A DNA stretch of 64,000 nt from Pseudomonas sp. RIT-PI-q (GCF_001297125.1 NZ_LHPC01000054.1:124001-188000), one strand, 5' to 3'; shown: positions 9,178 to 18,386, counted from the first letter of the stretch. The notes: generated from the sequence alone by a model not told the origin. Numbers and translations are program-made.

Positions 9178-10104
9178 ATGTCAAAATCAACGCCTCTCGC
9201 GTATGCCGGCATTGTCGGTGCCACGTTTTTCTGGGGCACCAACTTCAACGCCGGTGCCTACATCATCAAGAGCATGGCACCGATCAGCGCGTCCATTGAG
9301 CGCTTTTCAATCTCCACCCTGTTGCTCCTGTTGATTTTCGGTCTGGCCGGCAAGTTGCGTCTGGTCACGCTGAAGAACAATCTGCCGGCGTTTATCGGCC
9401 TGGGGCTGCTGGGTTTTACTGCCTTCAACCTCGCGACCTTCTTTGGTCTGCAAACCACCACGCCGATCAACGGCGCGTTGATCCTGGCGACCACGCCGCT
9501 GTGGACGATGATCTTTGCAGTGCTGCTGGAAGGTGAGCGGATTGATCGCGGCCGAGCCATCGGCCTGATCCTCGGTTTGCTGGGTGTTGGCCTGGTGATT
9601 ACCCGTGGCGATATCCAGGTGTTGCTCGGGCTGAAAGTGGCCACCGGCGACGCGATGATTCTGGCCGGCAGCATGGCTTGGGCTGCCAACATGGTCGGCA
9701 CCCGGCGCTTCGTCAAAGACTCAACACCGCTGGAAACCACCAGCTTCTCGATGATGTTCGGGGTGATTGGCCTGATCGTGCTGGGCTTCATCTTTGAAGA
9801 CCCGATTACCAGCATCCGTAGCGCCTCACTGTCCGTTCATGGCGCCGTCATCTACCTGGCAGTGTTTGGTTCGTTGATCGCGTACTTGCTGTGGTTCAAG
9901 GGCATCCATGCCATTGGCGCTGCGCGGACCTCAATCTTTTTCAACCTGGCTCCCGTGTTCACCATGCTGGTGTCCTCGATACTGGGCGTGGTGCCCAATA
10001 TCTGGCAATTGCTTGGCGCCGGTGGCGTCATCCTTGGGGTGGTGTTCGCTTCGGGACTGGTGTTCAGCCCGGCACGAACCCCGGAAGTAGCCGACCCGGC
10101 CTGA
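9178..10104 (+). CDS. EamA/DMT-family transporter
   Basis: This 308-residue inner-membrane protein has two EamA repeats and about ten hydrophobic helices. The first repeat begins GIVGATFFWGTNFNAGAYI and the second at about residue 155 (GDAMILAGSMAWAANMVGTR). Members export amino acids, metabolites or drugs; the cargo is not evident here. GAGGA precedes ATG 9178. The gene is divergent from the LysR gene, its probable regulator. Confidence 0.92.
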   Translation: MSKSTPLAYAGIVGATFFWGTNFNAGAYIIKSMAPISASIERFSISTLLLLLIFGLAGKLRLVTLKNNLPAFIGLGLLGFTAFNLATFFGLQTTTPINGALILATTPLWTMIFAVLLEGERIDRGRAIGLILGLLGVGLVITRGDIQVLLGLKVATGDAMILAGSMAWAANMVGTRRFVKDSTPLETTSFSMMFGVIGLIVLGFIFEDPITSIRSASLSVHGAVIYLAVFGSLIAYLLWFKGIHAIGAARTSIFFNLAPVFTMLVSSILGVVPNIWQLLGAGGVILGVVFASGLVFSPARTPEVADPA

Positions 10105-10129
10105 TGTCACATCAATGCGGATCAGAGGA

Positions 10130-10543
10130 TCAAAGACCGATCATGTCCCGGTGGACTTCCAGGGAATTGCGCTCTACCCAGTTGTGCGCCAGCAGTCCAT
10201 CGGGACGAACTTCCCAAACCGCCGTACCGAGCATTTCAAACGGACTGTTGCACGAGCGTCCACCGATGAATCCGTTGTTTTTTCCGGCCAGTTTCCAGCG
10301 CGAGGCGACGCGAGTGCCTTCGGCATTCTGGAACGTCTCGATACTGCCGAATTCGAAGTCGTCGATTTTCGACAGGAACACGCCAATCCATTCAATGAAG
10401 GCCTCCCGGCCGACAATCTCAACGCCGCCCGAGGTAATAACAAAGTCTTCGGCGACGAAGCGCGCGGCGGCTTGCGGGTCTTTTGCCTGCCAAACCTCAC
10501 GCCAAAAGCTTTCAACTAGTTCTACCGCTTTATTGCCTGTCAT
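10130..10543 (-). CDS. SnoaL/NTF2-like protein
   Basis: This 137-residue single-domain protein has the NTF2-like cone fold pattern: an N-terminal helix VELVESFWREVWQAKDPQAA, then FVAEDFVITSGG and the beta strands RVASRWKLAGKN and TAVWEVRPDGLLAHNWVERN. Family members are small isomerases, hydrolases or ligand-binding proteins; no function can be assigned. GAGGA lies before the ATG. It is divergent from the LysR gene by 97 bp and is a likely target. It converges on the EamA transporter. Confidence 0.87.
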   Translation of the reverse strand: MTGNKAVELVESFWREVWQAKDPQAAARFVAEDFVITSGGVEIVGREAFIEWIGVFLSKIDDFEFGSIETFQNAEGTRVASRWKLAGKNNGFIGGRSCNSPFEMLGTAVWEVRPDGLLAHNWVERNSLEVHRDMIGL

Positions 10544-10640
10544 GTGGAAATCCTCGTAGTGATGGCCTGATCATCAGAGTTTGCGATCCAGAGCTCAAAC
10601 GCATAAATTTAATGGCATCCAGTTGAAAGGCGAATTCATC

Positions 10641-11519
10641 ATGCAAGCCAGTGACCTGGAAATCGACCTGCTGCGGGCGTTTATCGCGGTCGCGGAGACC
10701 GGCAGTTTCACCGCGGCGGCCGAGGTGATTGCGCGCTCGCAATCGGCAGTGAGCCAGAAAATCATCCGCCTCGAAGACATCCTTGGTTTACGGGTTTTCG
10801 AGCGCACCAGCCGGGCGTTGAACCTGACTCCCGACGGCGAACGACTGCTGGTGGGCGCACGCCAGTTGATGGTGCATTTCGACACCTTCATCCGGGAGAT
10901 CAAGCAACCGGCCACCCTCAGTCTTCTGCGCCTGGGGGTTTCTGAAAACCTGGTGCCGACTCAGTTGCCCAAATTGTTGTCGCGCTTTAGCGAGCTGTAT
11001 CCCGACATTCAACTGGAGCTCACCACCGGCTTGAGCAACGATTTGCTGGCCGATCACGAAGCCGGGCTACTGGACGTGGTCATTGCCAAGCGCAAAATCA
11101 GTCCCAACGCGCAGCGGGGGCGAATCATCTGGCGCGAGCCTTTGGTGTGGATCGCCGCGAAGGATTATGAAATCGACACGGCAAGGCCCGCACGCCTGGT
11201 GATGATGCGACCCCCCTGCGCGTACCGGGCAATCATGATCGAAGCCATGGCGTCGGTTCGGCGCGAGTGGACGTGCGCCTGCCTGGCCAGCAACGTGATG
11301 GGCGTGCAGGCGGCAGTCGCCGCAGGGTTGGGGATTACCGCCCTGGGCGCATCGTTCCTGCAAGAAGGCATGCGTATTGTCGAGCCGTCGGAGAAATTGC
11401 CGACCTTACCGTCCACCGAAGTGGCCGTGATTGGCGACGAAGCCCGTACTCAGCACCTGGTCCAGCCCTTGGTGTCATTGCTCACCGAGGGCTTGATGTC
11501 GGGTAACAGCCTGACTTGA
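10641..11519 (+). CDS. LysR-family transcriptional regulator
   Basis: This is a 292-residue LysR protein. The start MQASDLEIDLLRAFIAVAET follows GAAAGG. The helix-turn-helix is FTAAAEVIARSQSAVSQKII at about 21-40. The effector domain begins near 90 (LSLLRLGVSENLVPTQLPKL). The protein ends in the usual C-terminal region near VQPLVSLLTEGL. It is divergent from the SnoaL-like gene and is followed 69 bp downstream by the exported hydrolase gene, so both neighbours are candidate targets. Confidence 0.93.
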   Translation: MQASDLEIDLLRAFIAVAETGSFTAAAEVIARSQSAVSQKIIRLEDILGLRVFERTSRALNLTPDGERLLVGARQLMVHFDTFIREIKQPATLSLLRLGVSENLVPTQLPKLLSRFSELYPDIQLELTTGLSNDLLADHEAGLLDVVIAKRKISPNAQRGRIIWREPLVWIAAKDYEIDTARPARLVMMRPPCAYRAIMIEAMASVRREWTCACLASNVMGVQAAVAAGLGITALGASFLQEGMRIVEPSEKLPTLPSTEVAVIGDEARTQHLVQPLVSLLTEGLMSGNSLT

Positions 11520-11588
11520 ACGGTTTTACCAACAGTCCGTCGATGCCCGACTAACCTCATTGATCAGGCCAACGAGGGAGAACGGACG

Positions 11589-12644
11589 ATGAAGATGCCG
11601 CTGTTGAACGCTAAAACCGCTACCCGACGCCATTTAGTCGGCTTGTCCGTATTCGCGCTCGCACTGATGCCGTTCGGCGTCCTCGGTGCTGCCGAGGCGC
11701 AAACCGGCAACGCCACGGCGGCGATCCCAACAGCGGCGACACAGGCCTCGTTCGGCCCGCTGAAGCATGTCGACGCCGGTTTGCTCAATGTGGCTTACGC
11801 CGAGGTCGGTCCTGCCGATGGGCCTGTGGTCATTCTTCTGCACGGTTGGCCCTACGACATTCACAGCTACATCGATGTGGCGCCCTTGCTGGCGGCGAAG
11901 GGTTATCGGGTGCTCATCCCGTATGCGCGGGGCTACGGCGACACACATTTCCTGTCCGCCAAGACGCTGCGCAACGGCCAACCCTCCGCGCTGGCCAGCG
12001 ATGTCATTGCCTTCATGGACGCACTGAAGATCAAGCAGGCGGTACTCGGCGGTTACGATTGGGGCGCGCGCTCGGCGGACATCGTCGCGGCGCTCTGGCC
12101 GGAGAGGGTGAAGGCGCTGGTCTCCGTCAGCGGCTACCTCATCGGCAACCAGGAAGCGGGCAAAAAACCATTGCCGCCCAGGGCCGAATTGCAGTGGTGG
12201 TATCAGTACTACTTCGCCACCGAACGCGGCCGTACCGGCTACGAAAAATACCGGCACGACTTCGCCAAATTGATTTGGCAAACGGCGTCCCCAAAATGGG
12301 CGTTGGACGACGCGACCTTCGACCGCAGTGCCGCCGCCCTGGACAACCCCGACCACGTCGCCATCACCGTTTTCAACTACCGCTGGCGGTTGGCGCTGAT
12401 TCCGGGCGAACCCCAATACGAAGCGCTAGAGCAGCGGCTGGCCAAAGCTCCGTCCATCAGCGTGCCGACCATTACCCTTGAAGGCGACGCCAACGGCGCA
12501 CCGCACCCGGCTCCCGAAGACTATGCCAAGCGCTTCACCGGCAAATATGAATTCCGACTGATCAGCGGTGGCATCGGCCACAACCTGCCGCAGGAAGACC
12601 CTCAGGCTTTCGCCAAAGCGGTGATTGATGCCGACCACCTGTGA
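11589..12644 (+). CDS. Exported alpha/beta hydrolase, epoxide-hydrolase-like
   Basis: This 351-residue protein starts behind GAGGGAGA. An N-terminal signal with a twin arginine (ATRRHLVGLSVFALALMPFG) suggests Tat export. The oxyanion block is ILLHGWPYDIHSY, and the elbow GGYDWGARS near residue 158 has Asp where lipases have Ser, as in epoxide hydrolases and haloalkane dehalogenases. The C-terminal GGIGHNLPQEDP supplies the catalytic His. The substrate is unknown. It lies downstream of a LysR gene in the same direction and converges on the lysozyme-inhibitor gene. Confidence 0.9.
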   Translation: MKMPLLNAKTATRRHLVGLSVFALALMPFGVLGAAEAQTGNATAAIPTAATQASFGPLKHVDAGLLNVAYAEVGPADGPVVILLHGWPYDIHSYIDVAPLLAAKGYRVLIPYARGYGDTHFLSAKTLRNGQPSALASDVIAFMDALKIKQAVLGGYDWGARSADIVAALWPERVKALVSVSGYLIGNQEAGKKPLPPRAELQWWYQYYFATERGRTGYEKYRHDFAKLIWQTASPKWALDDATFDRSAAALDNPDHVAITVFNYRWRLALIPGEPQYEALEQRLAKAPSISVPTITLEGDANGAPHPAPEDYAKRFTGKYEFRLISGGIGHNLPQEDPQAFAKAVIDADHL

Positions 12645-12655
12645 CATTTGAACAA

Positions 12656-13315
12656 TCAGCTGACCGGCTCGGCGGTACAGCTCATTTGCCCTGAGCCTGG
12701 TTTCTGAAAAAGGACCACGTTGCCGTCTTGCCAGAAGCTGTAATTGCCCTGGTTGTCCTTGCCAGCGTATCGGGTTCCCATATCACTCGGCACCTGGATC
12801 AGGGTGATCGAGGTGTTCGCCCATTTCAGGTACACGACGCCCGGCTGCGTGGTAAAGAAGGTCGCAGCAATCGGCGTGTTAAACCCGGTACAACGAAAGG
12901 CCAAAGGGCCTTCGGTGAGTCGGTCTGGGTCCTTGGTGCGCACAATGGCCGAGCCTTGGCGCAGCTGGTGTGCACGCTCGGCATAACTGCGGATCGTGCA
13001 CACCTTGGGCTCGCGCTCGGAGGCGCATTGATTGCGGGCAGCGATCCAGAACTGCTGGTCGATCGTGACTTTGTCTGGACTGGGAACTGAACGTTCATCC
13101 GTGAGCGCCAGGCGATAAAGCCGCGTCAGTTCGAGGTCCATCTGCGCCAGTTGCGCGTCGCGACAGATCAGCTTTTCGACGGCCGCACTGGCGGTGGCGC
13201 AGTCGAAGCTGGTCTTGAAGAGGGGTGCAGGCTTCGCCGCATGGGCACACGGGCTCATCGCCGCGCACACGCTGGCAGCGAGCAGACAGGCATAAAGGGC
13301 CGTGACCGTTTTCAT
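12656..13315 (-). CDS. Periplasmic LprI-MliC double-domain lysozyme inhibitor-like protein
   Basis: This 219-residue protein has a cleavable signal (MKTVTALYACLLAASVCAAM, cut near AHA). An LprI/DUF1311 domain follows (FDCATASAAVEKLICRDAQL, FWIAARNQCASEREPKVC) with its cysteine pairs. The C-terminal ~80 residues match the MliC/PliC fold (LAFRCTGFNTPIAATFF, then GTRYAGKDNQGNYSFWQDGN and a closing Cys). Both families inhibit C-type lysozyme, so the protein may protect peptidoglycan from host or predator enzymes. An in-frame upstream extension runs through the REPIN and was rejected. Confidence 0.82.
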   Translation of the reverse strand: MKTVTALYACLLAASVCAAMSPCAHAAKPAPLFKTSFDCATASAAVEKLICRDAQLAQMDLELTRLYRLALTDERSVPSPDKVTIDQQFWIAARNQCASEREPKVCTIRSYAERAHQLRQGSAIVRTKDPDRLTEGPLAFRCTGFNTPIAATFFTTQPGVVYLKWANTSITLIQVPSDMGTRYAGKDNQGNYSFWQDGNVVLFQKPGSGQMSCTAEPVS

Positions 13316-13419
13316 GTCGGCTTCCGCATTGGGTGTATCGCAGTGTAAGTCAGTGCTCAAAACTTGCCACACCGCCGGGCGTAGAAACCCATGCCTGGTA
13401 GCGGCTGGCGTCCGTTTCT

Positions 13420-13567
13420 GTAGCAGCTGTCGAGCTTGCGAGGCTGCGTTCGGCTGCGCAGCAGGCGCAAACCCTGAGCGCGCGATTTTCCCTGATACAC
13501 CGCATAGCCTGATTTCACGACTGCTGCGCAGCCGAACGCAGCCTCGCAAGCTCGACAGCTGCTACAG
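13420..13567. repeat. REPIN (inverted REP pair)
   Basis: Two REP units face each other (GTAGCAGCTGTCGAGCTTGC and its complement) around a spacer closely similar to that of the elements at 7907 and 20860. It sits between the lysozyme-inhibitor gene and the threonate operon. It makes spurious open frames on both strands. Confidence 0.85.
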
Positions 13568-13816
13568 AGTTCGCGTACGCAGATCGTGTTAATAAATGTT
13601 AAGTCGAAAAAATACTTCACATAATCTGATCATTGGTAGATGATCTTCTTCGGCCGGTATGACAACCTGAAAACACGTCGAAAACAGGATTGCCTTGATG
13701 TTCGATGAACGACAGCGCCCCGGCGTGGATTATTCCGCTCGGTGCTGATCCTGCTTACCGCACCTCTATTTACAACGCGACCACCGTCTAGTCGCTGCTT
13801 TCCTCTGGAGTACCCC
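13568..13816 (+). promoter_or_regulatory. Upstream region of the threonate operon
   Basis: This non-coding stretch contains an AT-rich segment near 13590-13625 and an inverted repeat, GATCAT and ATGATC around six bases, at 13628-13645. These may be promoter and operator for the ltnD operon, whose ATG is at 13817. I see no convincing gene in it. The assignment is inference from position. Confidence 0.4.
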
Positions 13817-14722
13817 ATGAATAACAAGAATGTCGGTGTTGTCGGTCTGGGCGCGATGGGCCTGGGCATTGCCCGCTCGTTGTTGCGCAGCGGTTTTAAC
13901 GTGCATGCCTGTGATGTGCGCGCTGCCGTCACCGAACAGTTCGCCGGGGAGGGCGGCGTGGCGTGTCCTTCGCCGTCACACATGGCCGCTGAGTGTGAGG
14001 TGATCATCACCGTGGTGGTCAATGCCGAGCAGACCGAGACCGTGTTGTTTGGTGAGGGCGGTGCCGTCGCCGTACTGCGCCCGGGCAGCCTGGTCATCGG
14101 TTGCGCCACCGTCGCCCCGACGTTCGCTGTGGATCTGGGCCAACGCCTGGCCGCGCTGGGCCTGCTGTATCTGGATGCACCGATTTCCGGTGGGGCCGCC
14201 AAGGCTGCCGCTGGCGAGATGACCATGATGACCTCTGGCCCGTCCGACGCCTACGCCAAGGCTGAGTCGATTTTGGCGGGCATGGCCGGCAAGGTGTATC
14301 GCCTGGGCGATGTCCACGGCCTCGGTTCGAAGGTCAAAATCATCAACCAGCTCCTTGCCGGGGTCCATATTGCTGCGTCTGCCGAAGCCATGGCGCTGGG
14401 CCTGCGTGAAGGGGTCGATGCCGATGCTCTGTACGAAGTGATCACCCATAGCGCCGGTAATTCCTGGATGTTCGAAAACCGTGTGCCGCACATTCTCAAG
14501 GCTGACTACACGCCGTTGTCCGCTGTAGACATTTTCGTCAAGGACCTGGGCCTGGTGCTGGATACCGCACGGGCCAGCAAATTCCCGCTGCCGCTGTCGG
14601 CCACCGCGCACCAGATGTTCATGCAGGCGTCCAGTGCCGGCTTCGGCCGTGAGGACGATTCGGCAGTGATCAAGATTTTCCCGGGCATCGAATTGCCGAC
14701 TGCCAAGCCTGAATCCGTTTAA
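13817..14722 (+). CDS. ltnD: L-threonate dehydrogenase
   Basis: This 301-residue NAD-dependent dehydrogenase of the 3-hydroxyisobutyrate family begins with the Rossmann motif VGVVGLGAMGLGIARSLLRS. The substrate loop DAPISGGAAKAAAGEMTMM and the catalytic Lys in GLGSKVKIINQLLAGVH follow. LtnD oxidises L-threonate to 2-oxo-tetronate. The adjacent otnK, otnC and otnI genes make this assignment much firmer than the family alone would. ATG 13817 follows TCTGGAG. It is the first gene of the operon. Confidence 0.92.
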   Translation: MNNKNVGVVGLGAMGLGIARSLLRSGFNVHACDVRAAVTEQFAGEGGVACPSPSHMAAECEVIITVVVNAEQTETVLFGEGGAVAVLRPGSLVIGCATVAPTFAVDLGQRLAALGLLYLDAPISGGAAKAAAGEMTMMTSGPSDAYAKAESILAGMAGKVYRLGDVHGLGSKVKIINQLLAGVHIAASAEAMALGLREGVDADALYEVITHSAGNSWMFENRVPHILKADYTPLSAVDIFVKDLGLVLDTARASKFPLPLSATAHQMFMQASSAGFGREDDSAVIKIFPGIELPTAKPESV

Positions 14723-14733
14723 GGAACACCGCC

Positions 14734-16026
14734 ATGACTACCTCCACCGCACGCCCGCTGCTGGGCTGCATCGCCGACGATTTCACCGGCGCCACGGACC
14801 TTGCCAACATGCTGGTGCGTGGCGGTATGCGTACCGTGCAAAGCATCGGTATTCCCAGTGCAGAAGTGGCCGCCGGGCTTGATGCCGATGCGATTGTCGT
14901 TGCCCTGAAGTCGCGGACCACGCCGGTCGCCGACGCGGTCGAAGAGTCCCTCGCCGCACTGGCCTGGCTGCGTGAACAAGGCTGCGAGCAGATCTTTTTC
15001 AAATATTGCTCGACGTTCGACTCCACCGCGGCCGGCAATATCGGCCAGGTCAGTGAAGCGCTGCTGAAGGCACTGGATAGCGACTTCACGCTCGCGTGTC
15101 CGGCGTTCCCGGAGAATGGCCGGACGATCTTTCGCGGCCACTTGTTTGTACAGGATCAGTTACTCAGCGAGTCGGGCATGCAGCATCACCCGCTGACGCC
15201 GATGACCGATGCCAATCTGGTTCGGGTCTTGCAATCGCAGACCAGCCTGAATATCGGCCTGTTGCGCTACGACACGATTGCTCGCGGCACTGAACAGGTA
15301 CGTGCGCGAATTGCCGAATTGAAGTCCCAAGGTGTCGGCATGGCCATCGCGGATGCCTTGTCGGACAGCGATCTGTATACCCTCGGCGCTGCTTGCGCCG
15401 ATCTGCCGCTGTTGACCGGTGGTTCGGGGCTGGCGTTGGGCCTGCCGGAAAATTTCCGTCGCGCCGGCAAACTGCGCGACCTTGATGCCTCGAAACTTCC
15501 GGCGGTGTTCGGCGGGGAAGTGGTGTTGGCCGGCAGTGCTTCGATCGCCACCAATGGGCAAGTGGCGGCTTGGCTTGAAGCCGGTCGACCGGCCTTGCGC
15601 ATTGATCCGCTGGCCTTGGCGGCGGGTGAGCCGGTGGTGGCGCAAGCCTTGACCTTTGCCCGAGATAACGAACAAACCGTATTGATCTACGCCACCAGTT
15701 CACCAGATGAGGTGAAGTCGGTGCAGCAGCAACTGGGCGTCGAGCAGGCCGGCAGTCTGGTGGAAAATGCCTTTGGCAACATTGCCCAAGGTTTGCGCCA
15801 GAGCGGTGTGCGCCGCTTCGTGATCGCCGGTGGAGAGACTTCGGGCGCGGTGGTCAAGGCGCTCGGCGTACAACTGCTGCAGATCGGCGCGCAGATCGAT
15901 CCGGGTGTACCGGCGACTGTCAGCAGTACGGACGAACCTTTGGCGCTGGCACTCAAATCGGGCAATTTCGGTGGCCGGGATTTCTTCAGCAAGGCTTTGA
16001 ATCAACTCGCCGGAGGTGTGCAGTGA
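14734..16026 (+). CDS. otnK: 3-oxo-tetronate kinase
   Basis: This 430-residue protein of the four-carbon acid sugar kinase family (DUF1537) has an N-terminal substrate domain beginning LLGCIADDFTGATDLANMLV and a C-terminal nucleotide-binding domain with FVIAGGETSGAVVKALGVQ. It phosphorylates 3-oxo-tetronate at C4. It lies 11 bp after ltnD behind AAGGAA, and its stop overlaps the GTG start of otnC, consistent with translational coupling. Confidence 0.94.
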   Translation: MTTSTARPLLGCIADDFTGATDLANMLVRGGMRTVQSIGIPSAEVAAGLDADAIVVALKSRTTPVADAVEESLAALAWLREQGCEQIFFKYCSTFDSTAAGNIGQVSEALLKALDSDFTLACPAFPENGRTIFRGHLFVQDQLLSESGMQHHPLTPMTDANLVRVLQSQTSLNIGLLRYDTIARGTEQVRARIAELKSQGVGMAIADALSDSDLYTLGAACADLPLLTGGSGLALGLPENFRRAGKLRDLDASKLPAVFGGEVVLAGSASIATNGQVAAWLEAGRPALRIDPLALAAGEPVVAQALTFARDNEQTVLIYATSSPDEVKSVQQQLGVEQAGSLVENAFGNIAQGLRQSGVRRFVIAGGETSGAVVKALGVQLLQIGAQIDPGVPATVSSTDEPLALALKSGNFGGRDFFSKALNQLAGGVQ

Positions 16027-16661
16027 GTAACGAAAACGCCTTGCGCGAAGAAATCTGTGAAGCAGGCCACAGCCTTTACCAGCGCGGTTACACCGTCGGC
16101 AGTGCCGGCAATATCAGTGCGCGCCTCGACGACGGCTGGTTGATCACACCAACCGACGTCTGCCTCGGGCGTCTCGATCCGGCGACCATCGCCAAGGTCA
16201 ATCTGGCAGGCGAATGGGTGTCCGGTGACAAGCCTTCAAAGACCCTGGCGCTGCATCGCCAGGTCTACGACCGCAACCCGAGTGTGGGCGGCGTGGTGCA
16301 TACCCACTCCACGCATCTGGTGGCGTTGACGCTGGCCGGTGTCTGGCAGCCGCACGATATTCTGCCGCCGCTGACGCCTTATCAGGTCATGAAGGTCGGG
16401 CATATCCCGTTGATTGGTTATCAGCGACCCGGTTCGCCGAAAGTTGCCGAGCAGGTCGCCCAACTGGCCAACAGCGTTCGCGGCGTGATGCTTGAGCGGC
16501 TGGGTCCGGTGGTCTGGGAAAGTTCGGTGTCCCGTGCCAGCTACGCCCTGGAAGAGCTCGAAGAAACCGCGCGACTGTGGCTGATGAGCAACCCCAAGCC
16601 CGAGCCGCTCGATCAGGCGGCACTGGACGAGTTGCGAGAGACCTTCGGCGCGCACTGGTAA
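16023..16661 (+). CDS. otnC: 3-oxo-tetronate 4-phosphate decarboxylase
   Basis: This 212-residue class II aldolase/adducin-fold enzyme begins at a GTG that overlaps the otnK stop. The phosphate loop GSAGNISARL is near residue 28, and the metal-binding histidines are visible in VVHTHSTHLVALT. A third His occurs further on. The enzyme decarboxylates 3-oxo-tetronate 4-phosphate to dihydroxyacetone phosphate, which enters glycolysis. Length and context fit OtnC. Confidence 0.94.
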   Translation: MSNENALREEICEAGHSLYQRGYTVGSAGNISARLDDGWLITPTDVCLGRLDPATIAKVNLAGEWVSGDKPSKTLALHRQVYDRNPSVGGVVHTHSTHLVALTLAGVWQPHDILPPLTPYQVMKVGHIPLIGYQRPGSPKVAEQVAQLANSVRGVMLERLGPVVWESSVSRASYALEELEETARLWLMSNPKPEPLDQAALDELRETFGAHW

Positions 16662-16772
16662 CGCGCAGACGTAACACGCCCCATCGATGACGCAGGCTTT
16701 GCCCGGGAGAGGCGCAACAACTCCCGACGGTCCCGGCTTGCCTGAAAAACAATAACAACAGGAAATCCAAAC

Positions 16773-16853
16773 ATGACACACCTTCACGGTGGCATTTGCA
16801 GATCCAGTGACAGAACCGTTTCGTTTACCCGGCGTGGAGGGTTTGTGCAATGA
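16773..16853 (+). CDS. 26-codon leader peptide overlapping gntP
   Basis: A short frame starts at ATG 16773 behind a good ribosome site (CAGGAAATCC) and reads MTHLHGGICRSSDRTVSFTR and a few more residues. Its TGA (16851-16853) overlaps the ATG of the transporter as ATGA. This is the geometry of translational coupling. The peptide has no recognised function, and the frame could be fortuitous, because the transporter also has its own GGAGGG. Confidence 0.4.
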   Translation: MTHLHGGICRSSDRTVSFTRRGGFVQ

Positions 16854-18310
16854 GCCCGTTAGTCCTGATGATTACCGCCGGGGTGGGCATCGCGCTGTTG
16901 TTGTTCCTGGTGCTCAAGTACAAATTTCAGCCCTTTGTGGCCTTGATGCTGGTGAGCATTCTGGTGGCGCTGGTGGCTGGGGTGAAACCGGCCGACCTGG
17001 TCGCGACCATCGAAGGCGGCATGGGCAAAACCCTGGGCCATATCGCGATCATCATTGCCCTGGGCGCGATGATCGGGCGGATCATCGAGCTCTCCGGCGG
17101 TGCCGAGGCGTTGGCGAAGACGCTGATTGCCCGTTTCGGCAATCGACGTACGCCGCTGGCGTTGACGATCGCTGGCTTCATGGTCGGGGTGCCGGTGTTT
17201 TTCGAGGTCGGTGTGATCATCCTGATGCCGTTGGCCTATAGCGTCGCGCGCAGTGCGCGCAAACCGCTGTTGGTGTTCGCCCTGCCGATGTGTGCGGCGT
17301 TGTTGACCGTTCACGCCTTTCTGCCGCCACACCCCGGTGCAGTCGCTGCGGCCAGTCAGTTGGGCGCGGACCTGGGCCGCGTGTTGATGTTCGGTCTGCC
17401 AATCACCGCGTTCCTTTGCTATGTCGGCTACCGCGTGGCCGGGCGCATGACCCGTCGCGTGTACCCGATGACCGACGATATTCGTGCCGAGGTCTATGGC
17501 CCGCATGTCACCAATGAAGATCTGGCCGCCTGGGCCAATGGCAACGACACCAACACCGCGCAAGCGGCCGTGGCCGTCTCGCACATGGGCCTGGAAGAAT
17601 CCACCAGCAGCATCGTTTCCAAGTTGCCGCCGGCCCCCGCGCCGGGTTTTGGCCTGATCGTCAGCCTGATCCTGCTGCCGATCATTCTGATTCTGCTGGG
17701 CACGCTGTCGACCTCGCTGCTGCCTGCCGAATCGGTCTTGCGCGGCATCATGACCGTGCTTGGCGCGCCACTGGTGGCGCTGCTGATCGACACGTTGCTG
17801 TGTGCCTGGTTGCTGGGTTCGCGTCGGGGCTGGAGCCGTACTCAGGTGTCCGACGTGATCGGTTCAGCCTTGCCCGGTGTGGCCATGGTGATTCTGATTG
17901 CCGGTGCCGGCGGGGTGTTTGGCAAGGTGCTGGTGGACACCGGAATCGGCGCCGTGGTCTCCGATATGCTGCGCACCACCGGTCTGCCGGTGCTGGCGCT
18001 GGGCTTTCTGTTGACCATGCTGTTGCGCGCGGTGCAGGGTTCGACCACGGTGGCGCTGGTGACCACCGCCGGCATCATCAGCCCGCTGATCGTGACCCTC
18101 AATCTCACCCCGAACCACATGGCCCTGCTGTGCCTGGCCATGGGCGGTGGCGGGTTGGCGATGTCGCATATCAACGATGCCGGCTACTGGATTTTCACTA
18201 AGCTGGCCGGGCTGAACGTGGCCGACGGCTTGCGGACCTGGACGGTATTGACCACGTTGCTCGGTACGTTGGGTTTCTGTATTACCCTGCTGATCTGGCC
18301 CTTTGTCTAA
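16850..18310 (+). CDS. GntP-family gluconate/tetronate:H+ symporter
   Basis: This 486-residue inner-membrane permease of the gluconate:proton symporter family has about 12-14 hydrophobic segments. Family signatures include GGMGKTLGHIAIIIALGAMI near residue 55 and HAFLPPHPGAVAAASQLGAD near 155. It lies between otnC and otnI and is therefore probably the uptake system for L-threonate or a related four-carbon sugar acid rather than gluconate. GGAGGG precedes the ATG, which also overlaps a short leader frame. Confidence 0.92.
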   Translation: MSPLVLMITAGVGIALLLFLVLKYKFQPFVALMLVSILVALVAGVKPADLVATIEGGMGKTLGHIAIIIALGAMIGRIIELSGGAEALAKTLIARFGNRRTPLALTIAGFMVGVPVFFEVGVIILMPLAYSVARSARKPLLVFALPMCAALLTVHAFLPPHPGAVAAASQLGADLGRVLMFGLPITAFLCYVGYRVAGRMTRRVYPMTDDIRAEVYGPHVTNEDLAAWANGNDTNTAQAAVAVSHMGLEESTSSIVSKLPPAPAPGFGLIVSLILLPIILILLGTLSTSLLPAESVLRGIMTVLGAPLVALLIDTLLCAWLLGSRRGWSRTQVSDVIGSALPGVAMVILIAGAGGVFGKVLVDTGIGAVVSDMLRTTGLPVLALGFLLTMLLRAVQGSTTVALVTTAGIISPLIVTLNLTPNHMALLCLAMGGGGLAMSHINDAGYWIFTKLAGLNVADGLRTWTVLTTLLGTLGFCITLLIWPFV

Positions 18311-18314
18311 CGAA

Positions 18315-18386
18315 CTGTAGGCGCATGGCTTGCTGGCGATGGCGTACGTGAGATCGCCTTCGCGAGCAAGCTCTGCTCCTACAAAC
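18315..18386. repeat. Degenerate REP pair
   Basis: Two facing REP arms (CTGTAGGCGCATGGCTTGCT and GCGAGCAAGCTCTGCTCCTA) occupy most of the gap between the gntP-type gene and otnI. It could reduce readthrough between them or stabilise the upstream message. Confidence 0.7.

Noticed and set aside
13316..13549. N-terminal extension of the LprI-MliC protein
   Set aside because: It is translated REPIN sequence; the signal peptide starts at 13315.
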